From contig NZ_JAERTZ010000026.1 in NCBI RefSeq assembly GCF_016746085.1, forward strand, positions 372,001 through 436,000: 64,000 nt of DNA, given 5' to 3'. The notes below the pieces were generated by a model. It made no database searches and was not told where the DNA came from. It worked only from the letters and a program-made list of their open reading frames with translations. Origin of the DNA: Zobellella iuensis. GTDB lineage: Bacteria > Pseudomonadota > Gammaproteobacteria > Enterobacterales > Aeromonadaceae. Position numbers and translations under genes: made by a program. Of the stretch, positions 20,064-28,976 are shown piece by piece. Each line of letters begins with the position of its first letter. Within the stretch, counting starts at the first letter, position 1.

Positions 20064-20381
20064 TCAGGCCGACACACCGCCCTGGCCACGGCAGGCCGGG
20101 CTGTCGGGCACGCCGCCGCGGGCCTGCCATTCGGACGGGGTCAGGGTGTGCAACGCCAGGGCATGGACGCCGCCCGCCAGTTCATCGGCCAGCAGGGCGT
20201 TCAGCGCCCGGTGCCTTGCCAGCAGGCGCTGGCCTTCGAAGCGTGCACTCACCACCACCAGCTTGAAGTGGGTTTCGGAACCGGGCGCCACCCGGTGCAT
20301 ATAGCTTTCATTAATGACTTCCAGGTGCTCGGGCACGAAGGCCTCTTGCACCTTGCGTTCGATGGTGGCTTGTATGGACAT
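20064..20381 (-). CDS. bolA: BolA family protein
   Basis: BolA proteins partner with monothiol glutaredoxins in iron-sulphur handling and affect cell shape and biofilm formation under stress. The 105-residue product has the class II KH-like fold segments THFKLVVVSARFEGQRLLARHRALNALL and GGVHALALHTLTPSEW, which carry the invariant histidines and the LTPSEW end. The start at 20381 is supported by AGGAG 7 bases upstream. The C-terminal tail after the fold is Gly-rich and variable. It lies in the bolA-yajG-ampG neighbourhood known from Escherichia. Confidence 0.95.
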   Translation of the reverse strand: MSIQATIERKVQEAFVPEHLEVINESYMHRVAPGSETHFKLVVVSARFEGQRLLARHRALNALLADELAGGVHALALHTLTPSEWQARGGVPDSPACRGQGGVSA

Positions 20382-20441
20382 AGTCGACTCCTGGTATTGT
20401 GAGGGGTGAGGAGGTGAGGCGTAAGGGACAAACAACACCCC

Positions 20442-21044
20442 TCACGCCGCACGGCCCCGGGGCGGCAGATAACGAAAGGTCAGATTAATGCGGGCCTCCG
20501 TTACACCGGCCGCCTTGGGCAAGGCATGCTGCCAATGATGCTGCATTTCACCGGCCATCACCAGCAGGCTGCCGTGATTCAGCAGCAGCTGCCGGCGTTC
20601 CCCCTGCCGATGGCGCAAGGTAAAACGGCGCGTCGCCCCCAGGCTGAGCGAGGCGATGACCGGGTCGGCCCCCAGCTCGGGTTCGTCATCCGCATGCCAG
20701 CCCATGCTGTCCTGACCGTCGCGATAGAGATTCAGCAGCACCCCGTTGAACGGCCGCTCGCACAGGGCTTCCAGCCGCCGGCGGATATCCGCCACCAGCG
20801 GATGCCAGGGCAAGGGCTGGCGAGTTTGCCCGGAGTAACGGTAGGCCGCCTCGCCCATCCAGCAGGACAGGCGGGGCTCGTCGAGCTCACGCCCGAACAG
20901 CCTGAGCCGATGTTGCTGCCAGGGGATCTCTCGCTGCAATTGCAGCAACCAGGCGTCGGCCTCGGCGGCAAAAGCATCCGGCCACCACAACAGCCGCCCC
21001 TGGATCAGCTCAATCCACTCGGGCTGCTCGCCCCATAAGCCCAT
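20442..21044 (-). CDS. alkB: AlkB-like 2-oxoglutarate/Fe(II)-dependent dioxygenase
   Basis: This enzyme family oxidatively demethylates alkylated DNA bases. The protein shows the iron triad (H and D in WHADDEPELG, with the distal H in the MQHHWQHALP region) and the 2-oxoglutarate-binding arginines in ARINLTFR. The segment FNGVLLNLYRDGQDSMGWHAD is typical of the AlkB/ALKBH2-like branch. The start at 21044 (MGLWGEQPEW) is chosen for the GGGGGA ribosome site 8 bases upstream. A longer start at 21098 is possible. It diverges from rlmG with a very short shared promoter region. Confidence 0.88.
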   Translation of the reverse strand: MGLWGEQPEWIELIQGRLLWWPDAFAAEADAWLLQLQREIPWQQHRLRLFGRELDEPRLSCWMGEAAYRYSGQTRQPLPWHPLVADIRRRLEALCERPFNGVLLNLYRDGQDSMGWHADDEPELGADPVIASLSLGATRRFTLRHRQGERRQLLLNHGSLLVMAGEMQHHWQHALPKAAGVTEARINLTFRYLPPRGRAA

Positions 21045-21106
21045 GCTGCTTTTCCCCCGTGAACTGTTAAAATGTCCCTTTTTCGCTATTCGGGCCATCT
21101 ATCGTT

Positions 21107-22243
21107 ATGAATCATCACTTTCCCCTGCCCCAGGGCGGCGAGCTGATACTGCACCGTTACCCCCGCTCCGCCCAACACGGCCTGCAAGCCTGGGACGCGG
21201 CCGATGAATATATCATGAACGAAGTGGCCGCACAGACACAGGACCGGGCAACCCCGCCGGTGATCGTCAACGACGGCTTCGGCGCCCTCACCCTGGGGCT
21301 GCACCACCTCAGACCCTATACCGTCACCGACTCCCGGGTAGCGGAGCTGGCACTGGCGGCCAACGCCCGCGACAACGGCCTGGAGCCCGACTGGCAGCCG
21401 CTGGACAGCCTCTCCGCCTGGCCCGACAACCCCGGGCTGGTGCTGTTCAAGCTGCCCAAAACCAACGCCATGCTGGAATACCAGCTGGCTGCGCTGAGCC
21501 AGGTGATGGGGCCCGATACCCTGGTGATCGCCGGTGCCAAGGCCAGGGACGTGCACGGCTCCACCCTGCAACTGTTCGAACGGTACATAGGCCCCACCCA
21601 CACCAGCCTGGCCTGGAAAAAAGCCCGGCTGGTCTTCTGTACCCCGGATCCGGCCAAGACCCCTTCGCCCCTGCCGCCGCCGCTGGCCTGGCCATTGGAA
21701 GGCACCGATTTTACCATTTATAACCATGCCAATGTGTTCTCCCGCGCCAGCCTGGATATCGGCGCCCGCTTTATGCTGGAACAACTGCCCGCCAACCGTC
21801 CGGGGCGCATGGTCGATCTGGGCTGCGGCAACGGCGTACTGGGGCTGGTGGCCCTGGCGCGCAACCCGCAAGCCCAGGTCACCTTCGTGGACGAGTCCCA
21901 CATGGCCATCGCCAGTTGCCGGCTCAATGTGCAGCACAACCTGCCCGACGCCGAGGCCCGCGCCCACTTTATGGTCAATAACTGTCTCGACGGCATGGCG
22001 CCGGACAGTGTCGATCTGGTGCTGTGCAACCCGCCCTTCCATCAGCAGCAGGCCATTACCGATCATATCGCCTGGCAGATGTTCGTGGATGCCAAGCGGG
22101 TGCTGCGCCGGAGCGGCGAACTGTTGCTGGTGGCCAATCGCCACCTCGATTACCATCAAAAACTGAAACGGCTTTTCGGTAATCTGCGAGTAGTGGCATC
22201 CAATCGCAAATTCGTTATCCTGAGAGCCATTAAAAACCCTTGA
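21107..22243 (+). CDS. rlmG: 23S rRNA (guanine-1835-N2)-methyltransferase
   Basis: RlmG methylates G1835 of 23S rRNA using S-adenosylmethionine. The 378-residue protein has an N-terminal degenerate methyltransferase-like domain followed by the catalytic domain. That domain carries the SAM-binding motif MVDLGCGNGVLGL and the NPPF(H) motif in LVLCNPPFHQQQ, which is the signature of N2-guanine methyltransferases. ANVFSRASLDIGARF is also conserved with the Escherichia protein. It is divergent from alkB and followed closely by yajG. Confidence 0.95.
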   Translation: MNHHFPLPQGGELILHRYPRSAQHGLQAWDAADEYIMNEVAAQTQDRATPPVIVNDGFGALTLGLHHLRPYTVTDSRVAELALAANARDNGLEPDWQPLDSLSAWPDNPGLVLFKLPKTNAMLEYQLAALSQVMGPDTLVIAGAKARDVHGSTLQLFERYIGPTHTSLAWKKARLVFCTPDPAKTPSPLPPPLAWPLEGTDFTIYNHANVFSRASLDIGARFMLEQLPANRPGRMVDLGCGNGVLGLVALARNPQAQVTFVDESHMAIASCRLNVQHNLPDAEARAHFMVNNCLDGMAPDSVDLVLCNPPFHQQQAITDHIAWQMFVDAKRVLRRSGELLLVANRHLDYHQKLKRLFGNLRVVASNRKFVILRAIKNP

Positions 22244-22255
22244 GGAAACCGCTAG

Positions 22256-22834
22256 ATGAAATCCATGAAATGGTTAACCGCCATCATTCTGACCCTGGGT
22301 CTGAGCGCCTGCGCCAGCTATTACCCCATCGCCGTCGACGTCAGCCCCTCCGCCCAGGTCGGCGGCGGCGTCTATCGCGGCCAGTCGGTCTCCCTGAGCA
22401 GCAAGGATGGCCGCGCCAACGACTTTATCATCCAGATTGAACAGCTGAACAAATCCCCGGTGGTGGTGGGCGCCAGCAATAACCTGCGCGTCCAGCTGGA
22501 ACAGGCGCTGGCCCAGGGCCTGAGCACCCAGGGCGCCTTTATCGAGAACGGCGCCAATGTGCGCATGGAGCTGGAGCTGCAGGAAGTGCTGGCCCGGGTG
22601 ATCCGCGGCCATATCAGTTACGATGTGGTACAGCAACTGCGTATGCAACTGACCCTGGAACGCAACGGCCGCACCATCACCAAGCAGTATCGCCGCAGCG
22701 CCCAGGAAGAATTCCCCGGCCGTCTGCACCCGGAACTGGACAAGGTCAAAGAGGCCCTGAACAAACAGCTGTCGCTGCTGCTGCAGGACATGCTGGCCGA
22801 CCGCGACGTACAGAATTTTATCAACGGCAACTGA
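22256..22834 (+). CDS. yajG: YajG family lipoprotein
   Basis: This is a 192-residue outer-membrane or periplasmic lipoprotein. The signal peptide (about residues 1-19) ends in a lipobox LGLSAC, with the cysteine as the acylated residue. The body matches the YajG family (PF03923). Its function is not established; in Escherichia yajG lies between bolA and ampG, and the same neighbourhood is kept here. It begins 12 bases after rlmG, so the two may be co-transcribed. Confidence 0.88.
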   Translation: MKSMKWLTAIILTLGLSACASYYPIAVDVSPSAQVGGGVYRGQSVSLSSKDGRANDFIIQIEQLNKSPVVVGASNNLRVQLEQALAQGLSTQGAFIENGANVRMELELQEVLARVIRGHISYDVVQQLRMQLTLERNGRTITKQYRRSAQEEFPGRLHPELDKVKEALNKQLSLLLQDMLADRDVQNFINGN

Positions 22835-22917
22835 GCGACAGCGGCTCCGTCCCTGGCGGTGGAACCAGCCCTGTCCTCATCGCCCTGGCCGGGCCAACAA
22901 ACAGTCATGGAGAATAT

Positions 22918-23493
22918 ATGAAAGCTATCCTGTGGTTACTGACCGGCCTGCTGGCCCTGCCGGCACTGGCCGGCCCCCGGGTCGAACTGGTCACCAACAT
23001 GGGCCGGCTGGAAGTGGAACTGAACGAGGAGGCGGCACCGCTGACCGTCGCCAACTTCCTGCGTTATGTGGATGACGGCAGTTACAACAACAGCCTGTTC
23101 CACCGCCTGATCCCCGGCTTCGTGGTGCAGGGTGGCGGCTTTAAGACCGACTTCAGCCCGCTGCCCAGCTATGATCCCGTGGCCAACGAATCGGCCAACG
23201 GCCTGTCCAACCTGACCGGCACCATCGCCATGGCCCGCACCCAGGATCCCGACAGCGCCACCCGCCAGTTCTACATCAACCTGAACGACAACCGCTCCCT
23301 GGATGCGGGTCGCCAGGCCGGCTACACGGTGTTCGGCAAGGTCATCGACGGCGAACAGATACTGCAACGGATGGCGGCGGTTCCCACCGGCATGAACCTG
23401 CAGCTGCGTGCCCGTGATGTGCCGCAACAGCCCATTATCCTGCTAGAAGCACGTCGGCTCGCCGACCAGGGAGAGCCCCCATCAGAACCCTGA
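22918..23493 (+). CDS. periplasmic cyclophilin-type peptidyl-prolyl isomerase
   Basis: The enzyme catalyses cis-trans isomerisation of prolyl bonds in extracytoplasmic proteins. The 191-residue product has a Sec signal peptide cleaved near residue 18 (ALPALA). The cyclophilin core includes LFHRLIPGFVVQGGG with the catalytic arginine region, then GTIAMARTQDPDSATRQFYINL and YTVFGKVIDG. The signal peptide favours PpiA over cytosolic PpiB. Its stop is 2 bases before the ampG start, so the two are coupled. Confidence 0.92.
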   Translation: MKAILWLLTGLLALPALAGPRVELVTNMGRLEVELNEEAAPLTVANFLRYVDDGSYNNSLFHRLIPGFVVQGGGFKTDFSPLPSYDPVANESANGLSNLTGTIAMARTQDPDSATRQFYINLNDNRSLDAGRQAGYTVFGKVIDGEQILQRMAAVPTGMNLQLRARDVPQQPIILLEARRLADQGEPPSEP

Positions 23494-23495
23494 CC

Positions 23496-24845
23496 ATGAC
23501 CCAGTTGCAGCAAAACCTGTCCATCTATCTGGAGCGGCGGGTCCTTACCCTGTTCGCCCTCGGCTTTTCCTCCGGGTTGCCCTTGCTGCTGGTGTTCGGC
23601 ACCCTGTCGTTCTGGCTGCGGGAAGCCGGGGTCAGCCGCACCAGCATCGGCTTTTTCAGCTGGGTGGCGCTGGCCTACGGGGTGAAATGGCTGTGGTCGC
23701 CGCTGGTGGACCGGCTGCCGCTGCCCTGGCTGTCGCGCAAAATGGGCCGGCGGCGCAGCTGGATGCTGTTTTCCCAGCTCACCATCATGGCGGCCTTGGC
23801 CGGCATGGCGTTTTCCGATCCCACCACCCAGCTGGTCAGCCTGGCGCTGTTCGCCCTGGCGGTGGCCTTCGCCTCCGCCACCCAGGACATCGTCATCGAC
23901 GCCTACCGTATCGAGGCCGCCCCGGAACGCTTGCAGGGCGCCCTGGCCGCCGCCTACATGACCGGCTACCGGCTGGCGATGATCATGGCGGGGGCCGGTG
24001 CCCTGGCCATCGCCGCCTGGGCCGGCTCGGATCTGGGTTACGATCCCGTCGGCTGGAAGGTGGCCTACCTGTGCATGATGGGCTTTATGCTGGTGGGGGT
24101 GATTACCTGCCTGCTGCTGCATGAGCCCGAGGTGGATCTGGCCGCCCAGCAGCAGGCCCAGGCCGAGCACAAGCAGGCGCTGATGGAACGGGGCTGGCCC
24201 CGCCCTGCGGCCGCCCTGCTGGCCTTCCTGAAAAGCGCCGTGGTGGCGCCTTTCGCCGAGTTCTTCCAGCGCTTCGGCTGGCAGGCGCTGCTGATCCTGG
24301 CGCTGATCGCCTGCTACCGCATCTCGGACGTGGTGATGGGGGTCATGGCCAATCCCTTCTACGTGGACATGGGCTTCAGCAAGTCGGAAATCGCCACCGT
24401 CACCAAGGTCTACGGTGTGATCATGACCCTGGTGGGGGCGGCCGTGGGCGGCCTGCTGGTGATGCGCTTCGGTACCCTGCGCATCCTGATGCTGGGTGCC
24501 GTGCTCGCCGCCAGCACCAACCTGCTGTTCGCCCTGATGAGCCAGCTGGGGGCCGACCTGCTGCTGCTGACGCTGATCATCTCCCTCGACAACCTGAGCG
24601 CCGGCATCGCCACCGCCGCCTTTATCACCTACCTGTCCAGCCTGACCAACGTGGCCTTCTCCGCCACCCAGTATGCGCTGTTCAGCTCAGTGATGATGCT
24701 GCTGCCCAAGTTCATCGCCGGCTTCTCCGGCATAATGGTGGACTCTTATGGATATGCCACTTTCTTTATCGGCACCGCCGCCATCGGCATGCCGGTACTG
24801 CTGCTGATCCACCTGGTCACCCGGCTGCATCCCCCCGCCAAATAG
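23496..24845 (+). CDS. ampG: AmpG muropeptide permease (MFS)
   Basis: AmpG imports anhydromuropeptides released from peptidoglycan for recycling and feeds the signal that controls ampC-type beta-lactamases. The 449-residue protein has about 12 membrane helices. The AmpG N-terminal signature LGFSSGLPLLLVFGTLSFWL is followed by KWLWSPLVDRLPLP and ASATQDIVIDAYRIE. It closes a rightward run (yajG, ppi, ampG) that ends at a terminator. Its location near bolA and yajG matches Escherichia. Confidence 0.94.
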   Translation: MTQLQQNLSIYLERRVLTLFALGFSSGLPLLLVFGTLSFWLREAGVSRTSIGFFSWVALAYGVKWLWSPLVDRLPLPWLSRKMGRRRSWMLFSQLTIMAALAGMAFSDPTTQLVSLALFALAVAFASATQDIVIDAYRIEAAPERLQGALAAAYMTGYRLAMIMAGAGALAIAAWAGSDLGYDPVGWKVAYLCMMGFMLVGVITCLLLHEPEVDLAAQQQAQAEHKQALMERGWPRPAAALLAFLKSAVVAPFAEFFQRFGWQALLILALIACYRISDVVMGVMANPFYVDMGFSKSEIATVTKVYGVIMTLVGAAVGGLLVMRFGTLRILMLGAVLAASTNLLFALMSQLGADLLLLTLIISLDNLSAGIATAAFITYLSSLTNVAFSATQYALFSSVMMLLPKFIAGFSGIMVDSYGYATFFIGTAAIGMPVLLLIHLVTRLHPPAK

Positions 24846-24872
24846 GCGAATGCAACCGCGGTCACAAAACTG

Positions 24873-24909
24873 AAAGGGCGCAATCGTTTGCGGTCTTGCG
24901 CCCTTTTTT
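24873..24909 (+). terminator. rho-independent terminator after ampG
   Basis: A hairpin with arms AAAGGGCGCAA and TTGCGCCCTTT around a 12-base loop is followed by a T run, 28 bases after the ampG stop. Confidence 0.88.
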
Positions 24910-25001
24910 CACCCGCCTAGACTCCCCCCACCCCCGGGAATTCCTGCCTCGACGGTTAAGGAAAACCTTGTCGTTTCATAATGAAAAGAAGAGACAGACA
25001 G

Positions 25002-25850
25002 ATGGCTAAAATGCTTAAAAACCTGGTCGCCGCCGGCGTACTGACCGCCCTCGCCGCCCCCGTGGCCCAGGCCGCCGACTACAGCGACGACATCCACAAG
25101 AACGACTACAAGTGGCTGCAGTTCAACCTGATGCGCAGCGAAGGCAACAAGATCCCCTTCGGCGCCCAGGACACCACCTACCTGGAAATGGAATTCGGCG
25201 GCCGCTCGGGCCTGTTCGATCTCTACGGTTACCTGGATGTGTTCGACATCTTCGACAGCAAGGGCGACGACCGCTACGGCGGCGACAACTTCTTCTTCAA
25301 GTTCGCGCCCCGCCTGTCCCTCGATGCCCTGACCAAGACCGATCTGTCCTTCGGCCCGGTGCAGGAACTTTACATCGCCACCGTCACCAACGTGGCCGAC
25401 AGCGGTGCCTTCGGTGGCCTGTTCGAACATTACGTGGGCCTGGGCTCCGATATCCAGATGCCCTGGTTCGGCAAGATGGGGCTGAACCTCTACGGCCGCT
25501 ATGTGCGCGAAAACTACGGCGCCCCGGACGAGGGCAAGTGGGACGGCTACATGCTGTCCACCAACTGGTTCAAGCCCTTCTACCATTTCGACAACGGCAG
25601 CTTCGTGGCCTACCAGGGCTACCTGGACTACAAATTCGGCGCCAGCACCATAGGTGCCGAGGCGGGCCGCACCAAGGACGCCCTGGAATGGTTCAACGGC
25701 ATCTACTGGCATTCCGACCGCTACGCCGTGGGCTACGGCCTCAAGGCCTACAACAACATGGCCTTCTTCAAGGACGGCAGCGACGGCACCGGCTTCACCC
25801 AGGATACCTCAGGCGTGGGCCACTACTTCGCCGTCACCTACAAGTTCTGA
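25002..25850 (+). CDS. tsx: Tsx/OmpK family nucleoside-specific outer-membrane channel
   Basis: This 282-residue outer-membrane beta-barrel belongs to the Tsx/OmpK family, which lets nucleosides through and in Vibrio serves as a phage receptor. A signal peptide ends at VAQA before ADYSDDIHKNDYKWLQFNLM, the family N-terminus. The C-terminus ends in phenylalanine (VTYKF), as expected for a barrel recognised by the BAM complex. The start at 25002 has a purine-rich AAGAAGAGA upstream; 25011 is also possible. In Escherichia tsx also lies in this neighbourhood. Confidence 0.88.
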   Translation: MAKMLKNLVAAGVLTALAAPVAQAADYSDDIHKNDYKWLQFNLMRSEGNKIPFGAQDTTYLEMEFGGRSGLFDLYGYLDVFDIFDSKGDDRYGGDNFFFKFAPRLSLDALTKTDLSFGPVQELYIATVTNVADSGAFGGLFEHYVGLGSDIQMPWFGKMGLNLYGRYVRENYGAPDEGKWDGYMLSTNWFKPFYHFDNGSFVAYQGYLDYKFGASTIGAEAGRTKDALEWFNGIYWHSDRYAVGYGLKAYNNMAFFKDGSDGTGFTQDTSGVGHYFAVTYKF

Positions 25851-25856
25851 TAAGAC

Positions 25857-25877
25857 AAAGGGGCCATTCGGCCCCTT
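25857..25877. terminator. terminator hairpin between tsx and yajQ
   Basis: AAGGGGCC and GGCCCCTT pair around the loop ATTC between the two convergent genes. The flanking tracts are short, so it should mainly serve tsx. Confidence 0.65.
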
Positions 25878-25882
25878 CCCAT

Positions 25883-26365
25883 TCAATCCCGGAAATTGTT
25901 GAACTGCAGCGGCTGCTCCAGCTCGCTCTGGCGCAGCAGGGCGATGACCTCCTGCAGTTCGTCGCGCTTCTTGCCGTTGACCCGCACCTGATCGCCCTGA
26001 ATGGACGCCTGCACCTTGATCTTACTGTCCTTGATAAGCTTCACCAGCTTCTTGGCGAAGGCGCTGTCGATGCCCTGCTTGAACTCCACATCGAGGAAGT
26101 AGCGCTTGCCCGAATGTACCACCTTCCCTTCTTCCATCACATTGGTGTCCACATTACGCTTGATCAGCTTGGCGCGCAGTATGTCCAGCATCTGCTGCAG
26201 CTGGAACTCCGCATCGGCACCCAATTTGACCTTGCCGTCGTTCAGTTCAAAACTGGCTTCCACCCCGCGGAAATCGAAGCGGGTTTCCAGCTCGCGGTTG
26301 GCATTGTCCACCGCGTTACGGACCTCGTTCATCTCTACTTCAGAGACAATATCAAAAGACGGCAT
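25883..26365 (-). CDS. yajQ: YajQ family nucleotide-binding protein
   Basis: YajQ proteins (UPF0234) have two RNA-recognition-like folds and bind nucleotides. Some members bind cyclic di-GMP and act as effectors. The 160-residue product begins [22 protein letters not shown] and ends [10 protein letters not shown], both typical. The start at 26365 gives the normal length. It is divergent from panE, its neighbour in Escherichia too. Confidence 0.94.
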   Translation of the reverse strand: MPSFDIVSEVEMNEVRNAVDNANRELETRFDFRGVEASFELNDGKVKLGADAEFQLQQMLDILRAKLIKRNVDTNVMEEGKVVHSGKRYFLDVEFKQGIDSAFAKKLVKLIKDSKIKVQASIQGDQVRVNGKKRDELQEVIALLRQSELEQPLQFNNFRD

Positions 26366-26493
26366 CTTGGCTCCTTTACTGCACTGTGGCGGCCGGTAAG
26401 GCCACAAAAAAAGTCGCTGGCATCGGCGGCGCTTCACGGCTACCGTATAGCTTCAAGTAGAAAGTGATAATAACAAATATCAGGGGAAGAGCG

Positions 26494-27414
26494 ATGACAG
26501 AGTGGACCATTCTGGGGGCCGGCGCCTTGGGCTGCGTCATGGCCGGGCTGCTGCGCCGGCAGGGCGAGCCGGTCTCCTTGCTGTTGTCCGAGCGCCATCG
26601 CGGACACCTGCATCCCAGCCTGGACCTGATCACCCTGAGCGGTCGCCATCAACTCATCCACACCCGGCCGTGCTTCGCCGAGCAGGCCGGGCAGATCCGC
26701 TGCCTGCTGGTGGTGACCAAAGCCTACCAGGTGGTGGAAGCCCTGCAGGGATTGCACAAGTTACCGGAAAGCACCCCCATCATACTGCTGCACAATGGCC
26801 TGGGCGTGGCCGCGCAGGTACAGGCGCTGTATCCGCGCAACCCGCTGATTGCCGCTGTCAGCAGCCACGGCGCCATGAAAGAAGGCGACTGGCTGGTCCG
26901 CCATACCGGCAAGGGCGAAACCTGGCTGGGGCCCATCAATGCCGCGGCCGCCGGCCACGCCGGCCTGGTCTCGCCGCTGGCCGCCGCCCTGGGTCACGCC
27001 CAATGGAGTGAAGACATACTTCGCTTACAACACCAAAAACTCGCCATTAATGCCGTCATCAACCCGCTCACCGCCTGCCACAACATCCGCAACGGTCAGC
27101 TGCTGGAGCCGCGCTTTGCCGATGTGCTGGAACAATTGAGCGAAGAGGTGCATCAGGTGATGCTGAAACTGGGCGGGCAGGAGCAGCTGGACGATTTTCG
27201 GCGGCGCCTGCACAAGGTCATCGAGCTGACCGCCACCAACTACTCTTCCATGCACCAGGATCTGGCCCACGGCCGACGCACCGAAATCGACTACATCACC
27301 GGTTACGTGATCAACAACGCGAACGAACTTCCGGTCCCCGTGTGCCGGCAGCTGTATCGGGAAATACAGCGCCGCAGCGGCAAGCCTCCCCGGCGGCGAA
27401 CCTCAAACGGATAA
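26494..27414 (+). CDS. panE: 2-dehydropantoate 2-reductase
   Basis: PanE reduces ketopantoate to pantoate with NADPH in pantothenate synthesis. The 306-residue protein starts MTEWTILGAGALGCVMAGLL with the Rossmann GxGxxG motif. It carries LLVVTKAYQ, then KLAINAVINPLTA with the catalytic lysine and asparagine, and SMHQDLAHGRRTEIDYITGYV, the substrate-binding block. The start at 26494 is chosen for GGGGAAGAG upstream. It is convergent with thiI. Confidence 0.94.
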   Translation: MTEWTILGAGALGCVMAGLLRRQGEPVSLLLSERHRGHLHPSLDLITLSGRHQLIHTRPCFAEQAGQIRCLLVVTKAYQVVEALQGLHKLPESTPIILLHNGLGVAAQVQALYPRNPLIAAVSSHGAMKEGDWLVRHTGKGETWLGPINAAAAGHAGLVSPLAAALGHAQWSEDILRLQHQKLAINAVINPLTACHNIRNGQLLEPRFADVLEQLSEEVHQVMLKLGGQEQLDDFRRRLHKVIELTATNYSSMHQDLAHGRRTEIDYITGYVINNANELPVPVCRQLYREIQRRSGKPPRRRTSNG

Positions 27415-27419
27415 AGCCC

Positions 27420-28868
27420 TTACGGGCGATACACCTTCACATTGTCAAACCCCTGCTCCTTCAGGTGGATCGCCTGCAACCGGCTCATCACCCCCCGGGC
27501 GCAGTAGAGCAGATAGGTCTTGCCGGGATCCAGCTCGGAGAAATGATGCGCCAGTTTGAAGAACGGCATATGCACCACCTGGTGACCGGCCACCGCCAGC
27601 GGCGCATCTTCCTCTTCTTCCGGCGCACGGATATCGAGGATCACCTCTTCGGCATCCTCGCCCTTGCTGAACTCCACCTCCGGCAGCACCCAGGCCTTGG
27701 CCAGCTCGCGCACATCTTCCACGAAAGACGCCTGGATGGCGGTGTCGAGCACCCCGAAGTCGAAATTCGCCTCTTCCTGCTCCACCTTGGCCAAATCCGC
27801 CTTGATGGTCGGTTTTTGCGAAATCACGCCGCAATATTCCGGCATTTTTTCGGCATAGGCGGCAGTGCCTATCTGCCGGGCCACATCGATGATGTCCTGC
27901 TTGTCGGCGGCGATCAGCGGTCGCAGGATCAGGGTGTCGGTCACCCGGTCAATCACATTGAGGTTGGTCACCGTCTGGCTGGACACCTGGCCCATGGACT
28001 CGCCCGTTACCAGGGCGCCAATCGCCAGCTTCTCGGCCACGGCGGCGCCGGCACGCATCATCATGCGCTTGAGCACCACCCCCATATGGCCCTTGTCGAT
28101 TTTCTCGAGGATTTCCGCTACCACCCCTTCGAAGGGCACGGAAATAAACTTAACCCGGTGTGAAGAGCCGTACTTCTGCCACAGGTAGTGCACCACTTCG
28201 CGCACCCCCGCCTCGTGCTCCTGCCCTCCCAGGTTGAAGAAGCAGTAATGCACCCGGCTGCCACGCTTGATGAACTGGTAGGAGGCCACCCCGGAGTCAT
28301 AGCCACCGGACATCAGGCTGAGCACGCTCTCCTGGGTGGCAATCGGGAAACCGCCGAGCCCGGCGTGCTGTTCGCTCACCAGGAACAGACGATCACCGTC
28401 CAGCTCCAGGTTGACCTGCACCTCCGGATTCTTGAGGCGCACCCCGCCGGTTTCACACCGCTGGTTCAGGCCACCGCCCACATAGCGCTCTACATCCAGC
28501 GAACTGAACGGCTGCTGACCGCGACGCTTGGTCCGCACACAGAAGGTTTTGCCGGCCAGCTTGTCGCCGAACATCTCCACGGTCAGGGCCAGAATGTCAT
28601 CCAGGGACTCGACCTTGCATTCCTTGACTTCCAGAAACCACTGAATGCCAGGGATGCAGGCCAGCGCCGACACCATGGCCTGGCGGTGCTCTTCGGTCAT
28701 GATATTGGTGCGCACGATCAGCTTGTCCCAGTCGGCGCGGATCTTGACGTGCTCATCCACCGGCTTGAGCACATTGCGGATATTGCCCTGCAAGATCTTG
28801 CTCATGCGCTGACGCACCGACTTGCTCTTGATGGTGATTTCTGGGTGCAGCTTGATAATAAATTTCAT
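27420..28868 (-). CDS. thiI: tRNA sulfurtransferase / thiamine thiazole sulfur carrier ThiI
   Basis: ThiI makes 4-thiouridine at position 8 of tRNA and transfers sulphur for thiazole synthesis. The 482-residue protein has a THUMP domain (residues about 60-170), then the PP-loop adenylation motif SGGYDSGVASY. Catalytic cysteine positions are conserved: MPEYCGVISQKP, and LLYCARGVMSR in a C-terminal rhodanese domain whose cysteine is residue 456, the same number as in Escherichia. The start at 28868 (MKFIIKLHPE) matches the family. Confidence 0.96.
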   Translation of the reverse strand: MKFIIKLHPEITIKSKSVRQRMSKILQGNIRNVLKPVDEHVKIRADWDKLIVRTNIMTEEHRQAMVSALACIPGIQWFLEVKECKVESLDDILALTVEMFGDKLAGKTFCVRTKRRGQQPFSSLDVERYVGGGLNQRCETGGVRLKNPEVQVNLELDGDRLFLVSEQHAGLGGFPIATQESVLSLMSGGYDSGVASYQFIKRGSRVHYCFFNLGGQEHEAGVREVVHYLWQKYGSSHRVKFISVPFEGVVAEILEKIDKGHMGVVLKRMMMRAGAAVAEKLAIGALVTGESMGQVSSQTVTNLNVIDRVTDTLILRPLIAADKQDIIDVARQIGTAAYAEKMPEYCGVISQKPTIKADLAKVEQEEANFDFGVLDTAIQASFVEDVRELAKAWVLPEVEFSKGEDAEEVILDIRAPEEEEDAPLAVAGHQVVHMPFFKLAHHFSELDPGKTYLLYCARGVMSRLQAIHLKEQGFDNVKVYRP

Positions 28869-28897
28869 AGTTCGGTACGTCCGGGACAACACAAAAA

Positions 28898-28934
28898 CGA
28901 AAGCCCGGCATTATACAACAAAGCCGGGCTTTCG
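28898..28934 (-). terminator. terminator after pomB, overlapping a possible thiI promoter
   Basis: Arms CGAAAGCCCGGC and GCCGGGCTTTCG pair around a 13-base loop. On the minus strand the hairpin is followed by TTTTTG, so it should end pomAB transcription. Its loop contains TATAAT (minus strand, 28910-28915), correctly oriented to be a -10 element for thiI. Confidence 0.8.
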
Positions 28935-28976
28935 CTTAAAAAATAGCGGGAGCGCATCAATTCGCGGCGGGAGCCG

